In this document: one piece after another, positions 23,765 through 32,104 of the stretch
How the letters are laid out: each line of letters begins with the position of its first letter
Numbering within the stretch: the stretch's first letter is position 1
From: Bacteriovoracaceae bacterium
GTDB taxonomy: Bacteria > Bdellovibrionota > Bacteriovoracia > Bacteriovoracales > Bacteriovoracaceae
NCBI GenBank assembly: GCA_947448495.1
Contig: CANFNX010000012.1
Span: 1 to 35,039, forward strand
Length of the DNA stretch: 35,039 nt
Direction of reading: 5' to 3'
Program-made: the position numbers and the translations under genes
Notes under the pieces: generated by a model
The model's database searches: none
What the model was told of the DNA's origin: nothing
The model's input: the letters and a program-made list of their open reading frames with translations, nothing else

Positions 23765-24483
23765 CACTTCTTACTCGATAGTGTTTGACTTAAAATTTTC
23801 TTCCTCTCAAGAGGAGAAAATTTCTCAATCGAGTAGCGAAGCATAGTTCTCGGCATCTCTGGCCCATGGGTTTTAAGAAAGTTGCGCAGCCCTTGAGGAT
23901 CGCGCTTTCCTGCTTCTCTTAACATCCATCCAGTCGCCTTATGCATGAGATCTTCGCGGTCTTTCAAAAGCAATTGAGCATATTTAAAGGTAAGTGCTGT
24001 TTCTGAATTTCTTATAAAGGCGAGAGTGGCGACAATGGCCGTTCTTCTTTCCCAATGTTGCTTTGACTTGATCATTTTATCTAAGATCAAAGTTTCCTGG
24101 TTGTTAAAAGAGTGGGCTCCCAAAATGAAGTAGGCCGATTGATCCACAAGGTCCCAATTATTGACGAATTTTTTATGCTTCAAATAGAAGCGTATAATTT
24201 TCTCTCGTCCCTCATGATTCGCTTTTTTGAAATTGAAAACGAGAATGAAGATTGCCAGAAGTCTTTCCTCGTGAATAGGGCTCTGAATAAGCAGACTGAG
24301 CTCGGAATGAGATGTCGAGAGATATTGCTTAGCGATTCTTCTGAGATCCGGAACCTGAACGCCGATGAAAACATCACCCTCACCGTACTGACCCTTACCA
24401 GTTTTAAAAAAGGATTTGAGAACTTTGGCCTTAGCAGGAGATGAGTGTCTTTTTAAGGCGAATTTTATTTTTTGATAATTCAA
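23761..24483 (-). CDS. AlkD-like DNA alkylation repair glycosylase
   Basis: 240 residues, matching the HEAT-like-repeat AlkD family that excises N3- and N7-alkylated purines without base flipping. Characteristic parts are GKGQYGEGDVFIGVQVPDLRRIAKQY (about 29-54), HEERLLAIFILV, FVNNWDLVDQSA (about 106-117, containing the Trp and Asp that contact the lesion), HWERRTAIVAT, MHKATGWMLREAGKRD (about 189-204, second key Trp) and PRTMLRYSIEKF. The start appears to be TTG 24483, since no early in-frame ATG exists and GGAT lies upstream. It is convergent with the cysteine-rich gene and divergent from kup. Confidence 0.9.
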   Translation of the reverse strand: MNYQKIKFALKRHSSPAKAKVLKSFFKTGKGQYGEGDVFIGVQVPDLRRIAKQYLSTSHSELSLLIQSPIHEERLLAIFILVFNFKKANHEGREKIIRFYLKHKKFVNNWDLVDQSAYFILGAHSFNNQETLILDKMIKSKQHWERRTAIVATLAFIRNSETALTFKYAQLLLKDREDLMHKATGWMLREAGKRDPQGLRNFLKTHGPEMPRTMLRYSIEKFSPLERKKILSQTLSSKKC

Positions 24484-24836
24484 ATTTTATTTTATCCAGA
24501 AAAATTAATAAATTCTTCATGTTATTGTCAAAAGTTATAAACTCTTAGTCTATCACTGAAGTGTTACATGTTCTTGCGTCAAATTGGGAGAAGTTGGGAA
24601 AACATTAATAAATCCCGAAAAGTAGCGATTCTTAATATCGAAAGTCAATTATTTAGATGAGCTTTATCGATGGGGGGAGGGGAGTATCCTCCTTTATTTC
24701 AAAATGAAGCTCGCTTCGACCAGTTAATTTACAACTCTTATCGGTTTATTTAAAATATGACGACGGATTTGAACTTTGCAGCTTATGCACAACCAGAATG
24801 TTACTGGTTGATTACTTTTTACTATTTGAGAATTGC
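24484..24836 (+). promoter_or_regulatory. kup leader region with candidate switch-like RNA structure
   Basis: There is no gene in this stretch. GAGCTT (24659-24664) pairs with AAGCTC (24707-24712) and encloses a GGAGG/CCTCC hairpin (24676-24680 and 24688-24692). Near the start codon AACCAG (24791-24796) can pair with CTGGTT (24804-24809). Alternatively ACTGGT (24803-24808) can pair perfectly with ACCAGT (24719-24724). The two pairings exclude each other, as in riboswitch expression platforms. I could not match it to a known riboswitch consensus. A TTGTCA at 24525-24530 is a possible -35, without a good -10. Confidence 0.4.
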
Positions 24837-26711
24837 ATGAAAAAAGATGGTTTGAAAGCAGGTCTTGTTCTTAGTGCCTTGGGTGTTGTTTATGGAGATA
24901 TTGGTACAAGCCCTCTCTATGCTCTCAAGGAGTCGCTTCACCACACTCACGGCGTGGCCCTTAGTGAGGCCAATATTTTTGGGGTTCTTTCCCTCATCTT
25001 TTGGTCCCTCATACTCATTATTTCTCTGAAGTACCATTTGCTTATTTTGAAAGCAGATAATAAGGGTGAGGGAGGCATTCTAGCTCTGACGGCACTCATC
25101 ACAAATATCTTTAAAAAGGATCCAAAAAGATTAAAATTTTTGACGATGTTTGGACTTTTTGGAACTGCCTTGTTGTACGGAGATGGGATGATCACACCTG
25201 CTATTTCAGTTCTTTCGGCAGTAGAGGGACTTGAGTTAGTACAACCAGGCTTGCATCCATTCATCATTCCAATAACGGTTGTCATTCTTATTGGTTTATT
25301 TTCAGTGCAAAAACATGGCACAAGTGCAGTGGGTAAAGTTTTTGGTCCCATTACTTTGGCTTGGTTTCTCATTTTAGGATTACTGGGACTAAATAAGATT
25401 ATTTCCAACCCTCATGTCCTCGTCGCATTAAATCCCCAATATGCATTAGATTTTTTTGTCATGAACGGGATGAAATCATTTTTTGTGCTTGGATCGGTAT
25501 TTTTAGTAGTGACTGGAGGCGAGGCCCTTTATTCTGATCTTGGACATTTTGGCAGACATCCAATTGATGCTGCTTGGTTTAGTTGTGTCCTTCCATGTTT
25601 GATTTTAAATTATTTTGGCCAAGGAGCATTGCTGTTGGAAAATCCAGCTGCTGTGAAGAATCCTTTTTACTTTTTGGCACCGGATTGGGCCCTTGTTCCT
25701 CTAGTCATTATGGCCACTCTTGCAACAGTCATTGCCTCTCAAGCTCTAATTACGGGTGTTTTTTCTTTAACTATGCAGGCAGTCCAGCTGCAGTACTTTC
25801 CAAGAACACAAATTTCACATACTTCTGAGACTGAGTTTGGGCAAATTTATGTAGCGATTATGAATACCCTCTTAATGATTTGTTGTATTGCCTTAGTCAT
25901 TGCTTTCGGTTCTTCTTCTGCGCTTGCGTCTGCGTATGGAATTGCTGTTACTATGACAATGCTCATTACAACTTTTCTTTTTTATTTTGTTGCAAGGTTT
26001 AGTTGGGGTTGGAGTAATTGGATCGCCTTATCTTTATGTGGCTTCTTTGGAGCCGTAGAGTTGTGTTTCTTTGGAGCAAACCTATTAAAAGTTATTCATG
26101 GTGGATGGTTTCCAATTGTTGTTGGGGCAATTATCTTTTTACTTATGACCACTTGGAAGCGTGGAAGACAAATTTTATCTGAGCGAATGCTCAATTATGT
26201 CATTCCTGTATCTGAAATTTTAAGTGTACTCGCCGACAAACAAATTCTGAGAAATCCTGGAGTCGCAGTTTATATGGCAGGGCAGCCGGGGTTCGCGCCA
26301 CCAGCACTTAATTTAAATATGCATCATTACAAAGCATTGCATGAGCTATTGTTGATCGTTACTGTTAAAACTGAAGAAGTTCCTTATGTTGACAATGATA
26401 ATAGATCAACTGTCACAGATGTTGGTTTCGGTCTTTATAAGATCCGATTACATTATGGATTTATGGAAGTGCCGGATGTTCCAGCAGCACTTTCTAAGGT
26501 GCAGCTAAGAGAAGGTCATAAGATTAACATGTCTCAAGTTACTTATTTTGTCGGACAGGAACACCTTAAGGCCAAGGACAATAATCAAGGAATGGCGGTT
26601 TGGAGAGAGAGATTATTTGCCCTGATGTCTAGAAATTCTCAGGCTGCGAGTAACTTTTTTAACCTACCTCCCAATCAAGTTGTTTCTGTCGGTTTGATGG
26701 TTGAGCTTTGA
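24837..26711 (+). CDS. kup: KUP-type potassium uptake transporter
   Basis: Low-affinity H+-coupled K+ importer of the inner membrane. ATG 24837 gives 624 residues (E. coli Kup 622) and the family start GLVLSALGVVYGDIGTSPLYALKE. An ATG at 24798 would add 13 residues with no counterpart in the family. Other conserved blocks are KADNKGEGGILAL, GTALLYGDGMITPAISVLSAVEGLE, QKHGTSAVGKVFGPI, GGEALYSDLGHFGRHPI, LNYFGQGALLL, PFYFLAPDW and SAYGIAVTMTM. About 12 membrane segments are followed by a C-terminal cytosolic domain (residues about 440-624) with VAVYMAGQPGFAPPALNLNMHHYKALHE. All motifs look intact. The long structured leader suggests control at the RNA level. Confidence 0.96.
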   Translation: MKKDGLKAGLVLSALGVVYGDIGTSPLYALKESLHHTHGVALSEANIFGVLSLIFWSLILIISLKYHLLILKADNKGEGGILALTALITNIFKKDPKRLKFLTMFGLFGTALLYGDGMITPAISVLSAVEGLELVQPGLHPFIIPITVVILIGLFSVQKHGTSAVGKVFGPITLAWFLILGLLGLNKIISNPHVLVALNPQYALDFFVMNGMKSFFVLGSVFLVVTGGEALYSDLGHFGRHPIDAAWFSCVLPCLILNYFGQGALLLENPAAVKNPFYFLAPDWALVPLVIMATLATVIASQALITGVFSLTMQAVQLQYFPRTQISHTSETEFGQIYVAIMNTLLMICCIALVIAFGSSSALASAYGIAVTMTMLITTFLFYFVARFSWGWSNWIALSLCGFFGAVELCFFGANLLKVIHGGWFPIVVGAIIFLLMTTWKRGRQILSERMLNYVIPVSEILSVLADKQILRNPGVAVYMAGQPGFAPPALNLNMHHYKALHELLLIVTVKTEEVPYVDNDNRSTVTDVGFGLYKIRLHYGFMEVPDVPAALSKVQLREGHKINMSQVTYFVGQEHLKAKDNNQGMAVWRERLFALMSRNSQAASNFFNLPPNQVVSVGLMVEL

Positions 26712-26761
26712 TGTAATTATTACAAACCCCTTAACCAATCATCTTAATTGATCTAGGTTAA
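26712..26761. repeat. Two palindromes between kup and the next gene
   Basis: TGTAATTATTACA (26712-26724) is a perfect 6+1+6 palindrome immediately after the kup stop. TTAACC (26731-26736) and GGTTAA (26756-26761) form a second inverted repeat with inner ATCA/TGAT pairing. A short T-run (26766-26770) follows. They may be a weak terminator and/or an operator for the gene at 26793. Confidence 0.35.
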
Positions 26762-26792
26762 CACCATTTTTGAATGTCCTTTTGGGGGCCCT

Positions 26793-27803
26793 ATGAAGTG
26801 GTTGATTTCAACTCTGGTTGTTCTAAGTTCATTTTCGGCACTTGCTAATCGCAAAGGACCGATCTTTAGTTTGGATGAGATTCCTTCTCAGAGATCGTTA
26901 TTATTCGAATACGCTAAGTTTAATGCTCTTCACACCATTGATAACAATGCTCGCTTACTTAAATTTGAAGGCGTGTACAGAGAACTCACAGCTGAGGATT
27001 TTTTGGTTTTTAAGTCACGTGAAGGCCGTCATGTTCCCAACCTCGATTTTAGTCTTGCCTTCCAAAATCATAATATGGGGTTTGAGAATAAAGATAAGAA
27101 AAATGATCAATACGGATTTTGCTTAGGTGTGACAACTGAACTTCGCAAAATGAACTTACTCGCATTTTATGACCCGGAAAATAAATACCTCGCCGAGGTG
27201 CCCTCTAAAGAAGATAGTGAGGCTTGGTTAGCCTTTTATAAGGATCTTATCGATCAAGTCATGATCAATCGTCCTGTTATTATCCCCGGCTTTGCCAATC
27301 TTCAGGAGCTCTCAGGAACGCCAGGCTTAAAGGAGTATATGGTTAGGCATGTGCTCAATCAGTGGGCGATGAAAAATGCATCGATCTACTCCGGCTTTTT
27401 TCAAATGCTACTTGGTGTAAAGCGTGAGTACTCTAAAAAAGAGGCAAACCAACTTTATAAAGAAGTAAGAGAGCGAATTGCTCGTCACTATCCTCCACGC
27501 CTTTTTCTTTCTAAGAAAAACTACGACAAACCCCTCCTCGGTGGACAGTATATTCATGTGATGGAGGCTTTTGAAATCTCAGAAATGGCCGAAGATGGAT
27601 CTTACAAGATCGGTGTCTGGCACATTAATAACCCATGGGATAAGGCAACCTATCATGTAGAAATTCGCGCTGATGGTACGGCATGGATGGAATGGAGAGA
27701 CCTTGGCGAGCTGGATATTGTCCCAGGGGATGATGCTGAGATTGCTGAAATGGTTCATCATCTCAAGCCATTTTGCGAGAAGTACAATGAACTTTGTCTT
27801 TAA
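26793..27803 (+). CDS. Exported protein, possible papain-like cysteine peptidase
   Basis: 336 residues. The signal peptide is MKWLISTLVVLSSFSALA. No family was recognised for certain. Three segments recall the papain/calpain catalytic order Cys-His-Asn: QYGFCLGVT with Cys110 at a helix start, GGQYIHVMEAFEI with His255 at the start of a strand, and GVWHINNPWDKATYHVEI with Asn280 followed by Pro-Trp (calpains show NPWG here). The region between, about 130-240, is helical. An exported peptidase would fit a predatory or scavenging lifestyle. The call rests on motif spacing only. GGGGG precedes ATG 26793, and the gene is followed by a 130-base gap. Confidence 0.5.
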   Translation: MKWLISTLVVLSSFSALANRKGPIFSLDEIPSQRSLLFEYAKFNALHTIDNNARLLKFEGVYRELTAEDFLVFKSREGRHVPNLDFSLAFQNHNMGFENKDKKNDQYGFCLGVTTELRKMNLLAFYDPENKYLAEVPSKEDSEAWLAFYKDLIDQVMINRPVIIPGFANLQELSGTPGLKEYMVRHVLNQWAMKNASIYSGFFQMLLGVKREYSKKEANQLYKEVRERIARHYPPRLFLSKKNYDKPLLGGQYIHVMEAFEISEMAEDGSYKIGVWHINNPWDKATYHVEIRADGTAWMEWRDLGELDIVPGDDAEIAEMVHHLKPFCEKYNELCL

Positions 27804-27935
27804 TCCTTTTAGAATTTCAGTAAGTTAATACATGTCGATCTGGGCGACTATTTTGACTGGGGTGAATCTTTCACTGTCTCTTGTTCAGAACGAGGACCCG
27901 ATCTAGCATAAGGGCTCCAATCATAGGAGTCGTTT

Positions 27936-28457
27936 ATGCTTAAGATGAAATTCATGACAATGATAACTCTTTTTATACTCTCGGCCTTATCCCAGGCCGC
28001 AACTTATTCCATGGCCAAAATTAATCTCGGTTACGGTAAATTAAATGTAGGTTCGGGCGGGGGAGATTTACTTGTTACGACTGATGCTCAATACAAGCTT
28101 GCGTCTATTTCAATTGACGTGAGAGCGGGATTTTTCGGAATGACCACTCCCATAAAGTACTCAGAGAACATGTACAACTTAAGTAAGGGGAGTCATCTGG
28201 AATTCTACATGGATGGTGGACGAGATGCCGTAATGACGATTAAGGCAATGGCCGGGTTTGATGAAAATGGCGGTAAACTTCAGATCTCAGTTCTTAAAAA
28301 AGAAGGCTACACTTCAAGTATAGTTCAGCTCGCACTTGATTCTGTGACGAAAAAATTCAAAGTTTTGATGAGTAATTCAGTGATCGGCCAAATCAATATC
28401 AATATGAGAGGATATAGTATTCCAGATATGTATGTTGGTTGGTATGAAATGAAATAA
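27936..28457 (+). CDS. Small exported protein of unknown function
   Basis: 173 residues with AGGAG seven bases upstream of ATG 27936. The signal peptide MLKMKFMTMITLFILSALSQAATYS ends near residue 22. The mature part of about 150 residues is predicted mainly beta: repeated short strands (KINLGYGKLNVGSGGGDLLVT, KLASISIDVRAGFF, HLEFYMDGGRDAVMTIKAMAGF, IGQININMRGYSI). It contains no cysteine, so a small periplasmic or outer-membrane beta-sandwich is likely. I recognise no family. It directly abuts the convergent YciO-type gene. Confidence 0.6.
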   Translation: MLKMKFMTMITLFILSALSQAATYSMAKINLGYGKLNVGSGGGDLLVTTDAQYKLASISIDVRAGFFGMTTPIKYSENMYNLSKGSHLEFYMDGGRDAVMTIKAMAGFDENGGKLQISVLKKEGYTSSIVQLALDSVTKKFKVLMSNSVIGQININMRGYSIPDMYVGWYEMK

Positions 28458-29093
28458 TTAACGAAGAAAACTGACTGGTCCGGCGCCTTCACGAATGATC
28501 TCGGGGGCGCCACTCGTAAAATCAATAATGGTTGTCGATTGTCCTACAAATTCATACTCCCCAGGATCTAAAATTAAGTCGATCTTATTGCCGAAATAAT
28601 CATCAATGAGAGCTCCATAAAGGGCATTCCCATCATCTTCAAGGCCGATCATTTCATGATTAAGGTGGGTGCAAATAACGACCTCGCCGTGAGTCGCGAG
28701 GAGTCTTTGACAAAGCGGAGACGGAGGGAATCGAATCCCAACCTCCTTGTCACTTTTTGAGGCTTTCAAATATTTTGTAATTTTCTTATTGGCCTCAAAT
28801 ATAAATGTGTAGGATCCAGGAATTAGTTTTTTGAGAAGGCGAAAAGCAGAATCTTCAATCAGAGAAATTTCCTGAGCTTTCTGAAAGCTCTCACAGAGCA
28901 TTGTGAAGTGCTTGGTGTTGTCGACATGACGGAGGCGATAAAGCTTATCGACTCCTTCTTTGTTGTAGGGGTCTGCAACAACAACCCAGTTTGTTTCGGT
29001 GGGAAAACAAATAAGCCCCCCATTTTTTAAAATCTGGGAGGCCTTAAGTAAAACTCTGTCGTCAGGGTTCGTTGCGACGACGTATTCAATCAT
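28458..29093 (-). CDS. YciO/YrdC/Sua5-family protein
   Basis: 211 residues, similar throughout to E. coli YciO (206). Shared segments are GGLICFPTETNWVVVADPYNKEGVDKLYRLRHVDNTKHFTMLC (the ATP/threonine-binding YrdC fold), AFRLLKKLIPGSYTFIF, VGIRFPPSPLCQRLL, IDLILDPGEYEF and TTIIDFTSGAPEIIREGAGPV at the end. YrdC and Sua5 make threonylcarbamoyl-AMP for tRNA t6A. YciO paralogues share the fold but a clear main role has not been settled to my knowledge, so a true TsaC role should not be assumed. It starts three bases after dksA on the minus strand and is probably cotranscribed with it. Confidence 0.88.
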   Translation of the reverse strand: MIEYVVATNPDDRVLLKASQILKNGGLICFPTETNWVVVADPYNKEGVDKLYRLRHVDNTKHFTMLCESFQKAQEISLIEDSAFRLLKKLIPGSYTFIFEANKKITKYLKASKSDKEVGIRFPPSPLCQRLLATHGEVVICTHLNHEMIGLEDDGNALYGALIDDYFGNKIDLILDPGEYEFVGQSTTIIDFTSGAPEIIREGAGPVSFLR

Positions 29094-29096
29094 GGT

Positions 29097-29534
29097 TTAG
29101 TGTCCGCTGACGCTCATCTCGCGACCAAGAGATTTTGAACGACGCTCAAAAAAGTTTTGAGATTCTTCACGCTCAGACTCTTCTTTGCAAAGAATGCACA
29201 TCTCAGAAGTTGGACGTGCTCCCAAGCGAGTATAGGTGATGGGATCACCACACTCATCGCACATGCCATACTGTTCTGTTTCAATTTTACTTAAAGTCTT
29301 CATAATTTTTTTATAATAAAGACTTTCGCGGTTAGAGAATCTCATATCCGCTGCAAGCAAAATATTATCATTCGCTGAGTCAACTTCATCTTTGCCGCCA
29401 GCCGCGGAACTATTTTCATACTCATTTTTCTTGAGTTGGAAATTTGTTCTAATACGTTCTGCTTCAGCTAAAAGTTTATCCTTGAGATCAATGATCTGCT
29501 TATCGGACAAGTGGCTGTTTAGTCGAACTGACAT
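29097..29534 (-). CDS. dksA: DksA/TraR-family RNA polymerase-binding regulator
   Basis: 145 residues, close to DksA (151 in E. coli). There is a long N-terminal coiled coil (about 10-75, with KDLLAEAERIRTNFQLKK and the acidic tip region KDEVDSANDN, where DksA carries its functional Asp residues). A C-terminal zinc finger CDECGDPITYTRLGARPTSEMCILCKEE with four cysteines follows. DksA binds the polymerase secondary channel and, with ppGpp, changes promoter choice during starvation. GGAG and AAGG lie before ATG 29534. It leads a two-gene operon with the YciO-type gene, and a good sigma-70-like promoter sits 48 bases upstream. Confidence 0.92.
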   Translation of the reverse strand: MSVRLNSHLSDKQIIDLKDKLLAEAERIRTNFQLKKNEYENSSAAGGKDEVDSANDNILLAADMRFSNRESLYYKKIMKTLSKIETEQYGMCDECGDPITYTRLGARPTSEMCILCKEESEREESQNFFERRSKSLGREMSVSGH

Positions 29535-29867
29535 CCTTAGTTCTCCTTGTTACAGGTGGTGTGTGTAAATGTGTTATAAAAATTAAAACAGTCTCTTTTT
29601 TGATTGCCAATCATCTCGCCCCTACGAAAAAGACGTATTATCTAACATTTGCTTTCAGGATTGAGAGGCGATGTAAGGGGCAAAAAAAATTCCAAGTACA
29701 TAAGAAACAGTTTTTATATTTTTCCATCAGGAATGACGTTTTTTTGACACCGGACTTTTCATTCAACAACGCGTAAAACCATCTTTAAATAGGAATTTAG
29801 GGGATTCGTTAGCAAAATTTCCTAGGGCGCCTTATAATTTTAAAGAAATTTTACCTAGAAGGTTCTT
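29535..29867. promoter_or_regulatory. Intergenic region between dksA and the DUF2231 gene
   Basis: No gene is seen in this AT-rich divergent gap. It holds the dksA promoter on the minus strand (29582-29610). On the plus strand a perfect TATAAT at 29833-29838 with a poor TTAGCA at 29809-29814 could serve the DUF2231 gene. An isolated TTGACA at 29744-29749 has no matching -10. Confidence 0.45.
29582..29610 (-). promoter_or_regulatory. Sigma-70-type promoter of dksA
   Basis: Minus strand: TTGGCA (plus 29605-29610), 17-base spacer, TTTAAT (plus 29582-29587). Each element has five of six consensus bases with ideal spacing. The predicted start is near 29575, about 40 bases before the ATG. Confidence 0.6.
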
Positions 29868-30485
29868 ATGAATATTCCCTTTCACCCAGTAATCGTTCAC
29901 TTTCCCATAGCCATTACATTTATCCTTCCGATTCTCATTTTGACGTTTGCTTGGATGATCAAGCAAAACAAAATGTCTCAGCAAGCGTGGCTCATCATCA
30001 TCGGTCTTCAAGTTCTTACAACTGTCACTGGGTATGTGGCCATGGAGACTGGAGAGGAAGCTGAGGAGGTGGCTGAACGGGTGATTGAAAAAAAATATAT
30101 CCATCAGCACGAAGAGAAAGCTGAGATTTTTGTAGGAGCGACTGTCGTCGCACTGGTATTATCAATCGCTGCTTTTTTTCTTAGAAAAGAAATTCAGTTT
30201 TTTGTTAAACTGGCCGTGTGTATAGTATCAATCCTAGCTTGTTTTTTGGTCTATAGAACGGGTCACTCTGGTGGCGAACTGGTCTATGAGCATGGAGCTG
30301 CAGGAGCCTATTTACAGAAAGAAAATCCAGCTCCTCAAGGCCTTCTACCGACTCCTGGTCAAAATACCTCTGAATCGGCCCATCCGACCGTTGAGAGTGA
30401 AAGTCTCAAACAAGATGATAATGATTATGGTGAATCAGATGAAGAAGAACTCATCGATGATGAGGATTCTAAACAGGAAGATTAA
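29868..30485 (+). CDS. DUF2231 membrane protein with acidic tail
   Basis: 205 residues. The N-terminus IPFHPVIVHFPIAITFILPILILTF has the two-histidine HPxxVHFPIA hallmark of DUF2231, and four hydrophobic segments follow (about 12-32, 42-60, 88-108, 113-130). The histidines in the membrane suggest heme or metal contact in this family, but its function is unproven. Residues 84-88 are charged (HEEKAE) and precede TM3. The C-terminal 50 residues are Pro/Ser then strongly acidic (DDNDYGESDEEELIDDEDSKQED), unusual for the family. AAGG lies just before ATG 29868. It ends directly against the convergent DUF486 gene. Confidence 0.82.
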   Translation: MNIPFHPVIVHFPIAITFILPILILTFAWMIKQNKMSQQAWLIIIGLQVLTTVTGYVAMETGEEAEEVAERVIEKKYIHQHEEKAEIFVGATVVALVLSIAAFFLRKEIQFFVKLAVCIVSILACFLVYRTGHSGGELVYEHGAAGAYLQKENPAPQGLLPTPGQNTSESAHPTVESESLKQDDNDYGESDEEELIDDEDSKQED

Positions 30486-30818
30486 TTATTTTTTAAAAAT
30501 GAAATAGACAGCACCCACTAAGCAAAACGAAGCGTAAATAAAGTTTCTATTGAGTGGAACTTTCATAAAAAAAATCGTGAACAGACAAAAAATAACCATC
30601 GTGATGACTTCTTGGATAATTTTGAGCTGTGGCAAAGTGAAATAAGCGAATCCTATTCTATTGGCCGGAACCTGAAAACAGTATTCAAGAAAGGCTACTC
30701 CCCAACTGATGCCAATTGCCATCCAGAGCGGTTTCCCCGCTAGAGTTTTTAAATGCCCATACCAGGCATAGGTCATGAAAATATTCGATAAAAGTAATAG
30801 ACCTATGGTTTTTAACAT
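30486..30818 (-). CDS. DUF486 (DMT-like) small membrane protein
   Basis: 110 residues with four membrane segments. TIGLLLLSNIFMTYAWYGHLK, WMAIGISWGVAFLEYCFQVPANRIG and YFTLPQLKIIQEVITMVIFCLFTIFF are the typical DUF486 signature (FEYxLQVPANRIG). The family resembles half-size drug/metabolite transporters and probably dimerises. The substrate is unknown. ATG 30818 lies two bases after the stop of the TlpA-type gene, so it is cotranscribed and possibly translationally coupled. Confidence 0.88.
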   Translation of the reverse strand: MLKTIGLLLLSNIFMTYAWYGHLKTLAGKPLWMAIGISWGVAFLEYCFQVPANRIGFAYFTLPQLKIIQEVITMVIFCLFTIFFMKVPLNRNFIYASFCLVGAVYFIFKK

Positions 30819-30820
30819 CG

Positions 30821-32029
30821 TTATTTCTTTAATAAAGCATTGATCGTTTCGTTAAATTCTTTTTTCCACTTCTCATAATATTCACCAGTGCTTGGTCCGC
30901 TAAATCCAGCATGAACTTTGACCACTTCATGATGACGATTTAAAAAAATGGTGGTGGGAAAAGAAATGAAGTTTTTTAGACCATCAAGTTTATCCATAGG
31001 CTTATCTTCACTTGTTGAGCCCGCTTGGAGAATCACGTAAGGGACATTCAGTTTTTTTTGAACTTTGAGGAGCTGCCTTGTCGCCTCTTCAGGTGATAGA
31101 CTTCTTTCAAACGCCAAAGCAATAATTTCAACTCCACGCTTATTATTTTGCTTGTACCAAGGGATGAGAAATTTCATTTCATCCATACAATTTGGGCACC
31201 AAGAACCAAAAATTTGAACGACAACTGGCCGATTTTTGAACTTCTCATGGTTTAAATTCACGCTTTGCCCTTTAAGATCAGGAAAAATAAATTTGAGATC
31301 CTTTATTTCTGTTTGCTTATAGGCATCTGGAAGTTCAGCCGCAGGATTAAGGACTCCTGTCATTCTAGACTGATAATTACTTAGTAGGGATGCTTCCATT
31401 TTTCCATCCTTGACCTGGCCTCGGAACACATAATTAAAGACCCCATCAAAGCTCGCTAACTCAAAATTAGTTCCTGAAACAAAACCTTCAAGATAGCGGT
31501 AATCACCTGTAGGAGAGATGATTGTTCCACTGACTTTCTTACCATCTTGGATAAATTTCCCAATCGCTGGAGTTTTCACGTCCTTCTCATCAGTAACTTC
31601 AAGCAACCATTTTCCATTTAGCGAGATCGTAGGATCTATTTTTGCGTTGAGATCATAGCGAGTGGTGTAACCGTACTGTCCAAAAACAGGAATTTTAATG
31701 AGTGGGTTTTTATTATGGCGAATTAAATGTCCGGCCAGTGTTTTGGAGTTTTGCTGAATAAGGACTAAGGACATTTCATAAGACTGAAGAGGTATGGTGA
31801 TTTTACCATCTTGGAGAGTTATATCCTCAAGGGGGATGGACTCAGGTCCATTCTGTAGAGTTCCAGTAAGCTTTTTATCCTTATAATCAAAATGGATGAT
31901 GAAGGGGACTTCGGCATAGGTCGTTCGAAGGATAAATTTCCACGAACCGCTATTTAATGCTTCGGCCCATACTTGAAGGTGACCTAAAAAGAGAAAGAAA
32001 CAACTCCATTGAATAACTTTTTTCATCAT
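30821..32029 (-). CDS. TlpA-like thioredoxin-fold protein, exported
   Basis: 402 residues. The signal peptide (MMKKVIQWSCFFLFLGHLQVWAEA) sends it to the periplasm. Residues about 27-235 form beta-rich repeats (GSWKFILRTTYAEVPFIIHFDYKDKKLTGTLQNG; LNGKWLLEVTDEKDVKTPAIGKFIQDGKKVSGTIISPTGDYRYLEG), similar to each other, so probably two copies of a small lipocalin-like domain. Residues about 245-400 are a TlpA/ResA thioredoxin domain with the redox motif GSWCPNCMDEMKFL (about 275-288) and the cis-proline strand ISFPTTIFLNR. A membrane-side thiol reductase or oxidase role, for example in cytochrome or disulfide handling, is inferred. A GGGG site precedes the tandem ATG start. It heads the DUF486 operon and is divergent from rapA. 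Confidence 0.85.
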   Translation of the reverse strand: MMKKVIQWSCFFLFLGHLQVWAEALNSGSWKFILRTTYAEVPFIIHFDYKDKKLTGTLQNGPESIPLEDITLQDGKITIPLQSYEMSLVLIQQNSKTLAGHLIRHNKNPLIKIPVFGQYGYTTRYDLNAKIDPTISLNGKWLLEVTDEKDVKTPAIGKFIQDGKKVSGTIISPTGDYRYLEGFVSGTNFELASFDGVFNYVFRGQVKDGKMEASLLSNYQSRMTGVLNPAAELPDAYKQTEIKDLKFIFPDLKGQSVNLNHEKFKNRPVVVQIFGSWCPNCMDEMKFLIPWYKQNNKRGVEIIALAFERSLSPEEATRQLLKVQKKLNVPYVILQAGSTSEDKPMDKLDGLKNFISFPTTIFLNRHHEVVKVHAGFSGPSTGEYYEKWKKEFNETINALLKK

Positions 32030-32104
32030 AAGCTTTTACCCCTTACCGGCATTTGATATTATCTTGATTCAAAGTTGGGTATTTGTCACTTCCTGGGGAG
32101 AAAG

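Noticed and set aside
24600-24836. Known c-di-AMP (ydaO) or GEMM riboswitch upstream of kup
   Set aside because: I could not align the conserved cores of either class to this sequence, so only a structured leader is claimed.
24947-25408. 153-codon minus-strand frame inside kup
   Set aside because: It is a shadow of the highly conserved kup coding sequence.
27832-27906. 24-codon frame (MSIWATILTGVNLSLSLVQNEDPI) between two exported-protein genes
   Set aside because: No ribosome site and no family resemblance. It is more likely untranslated upstream sequence.
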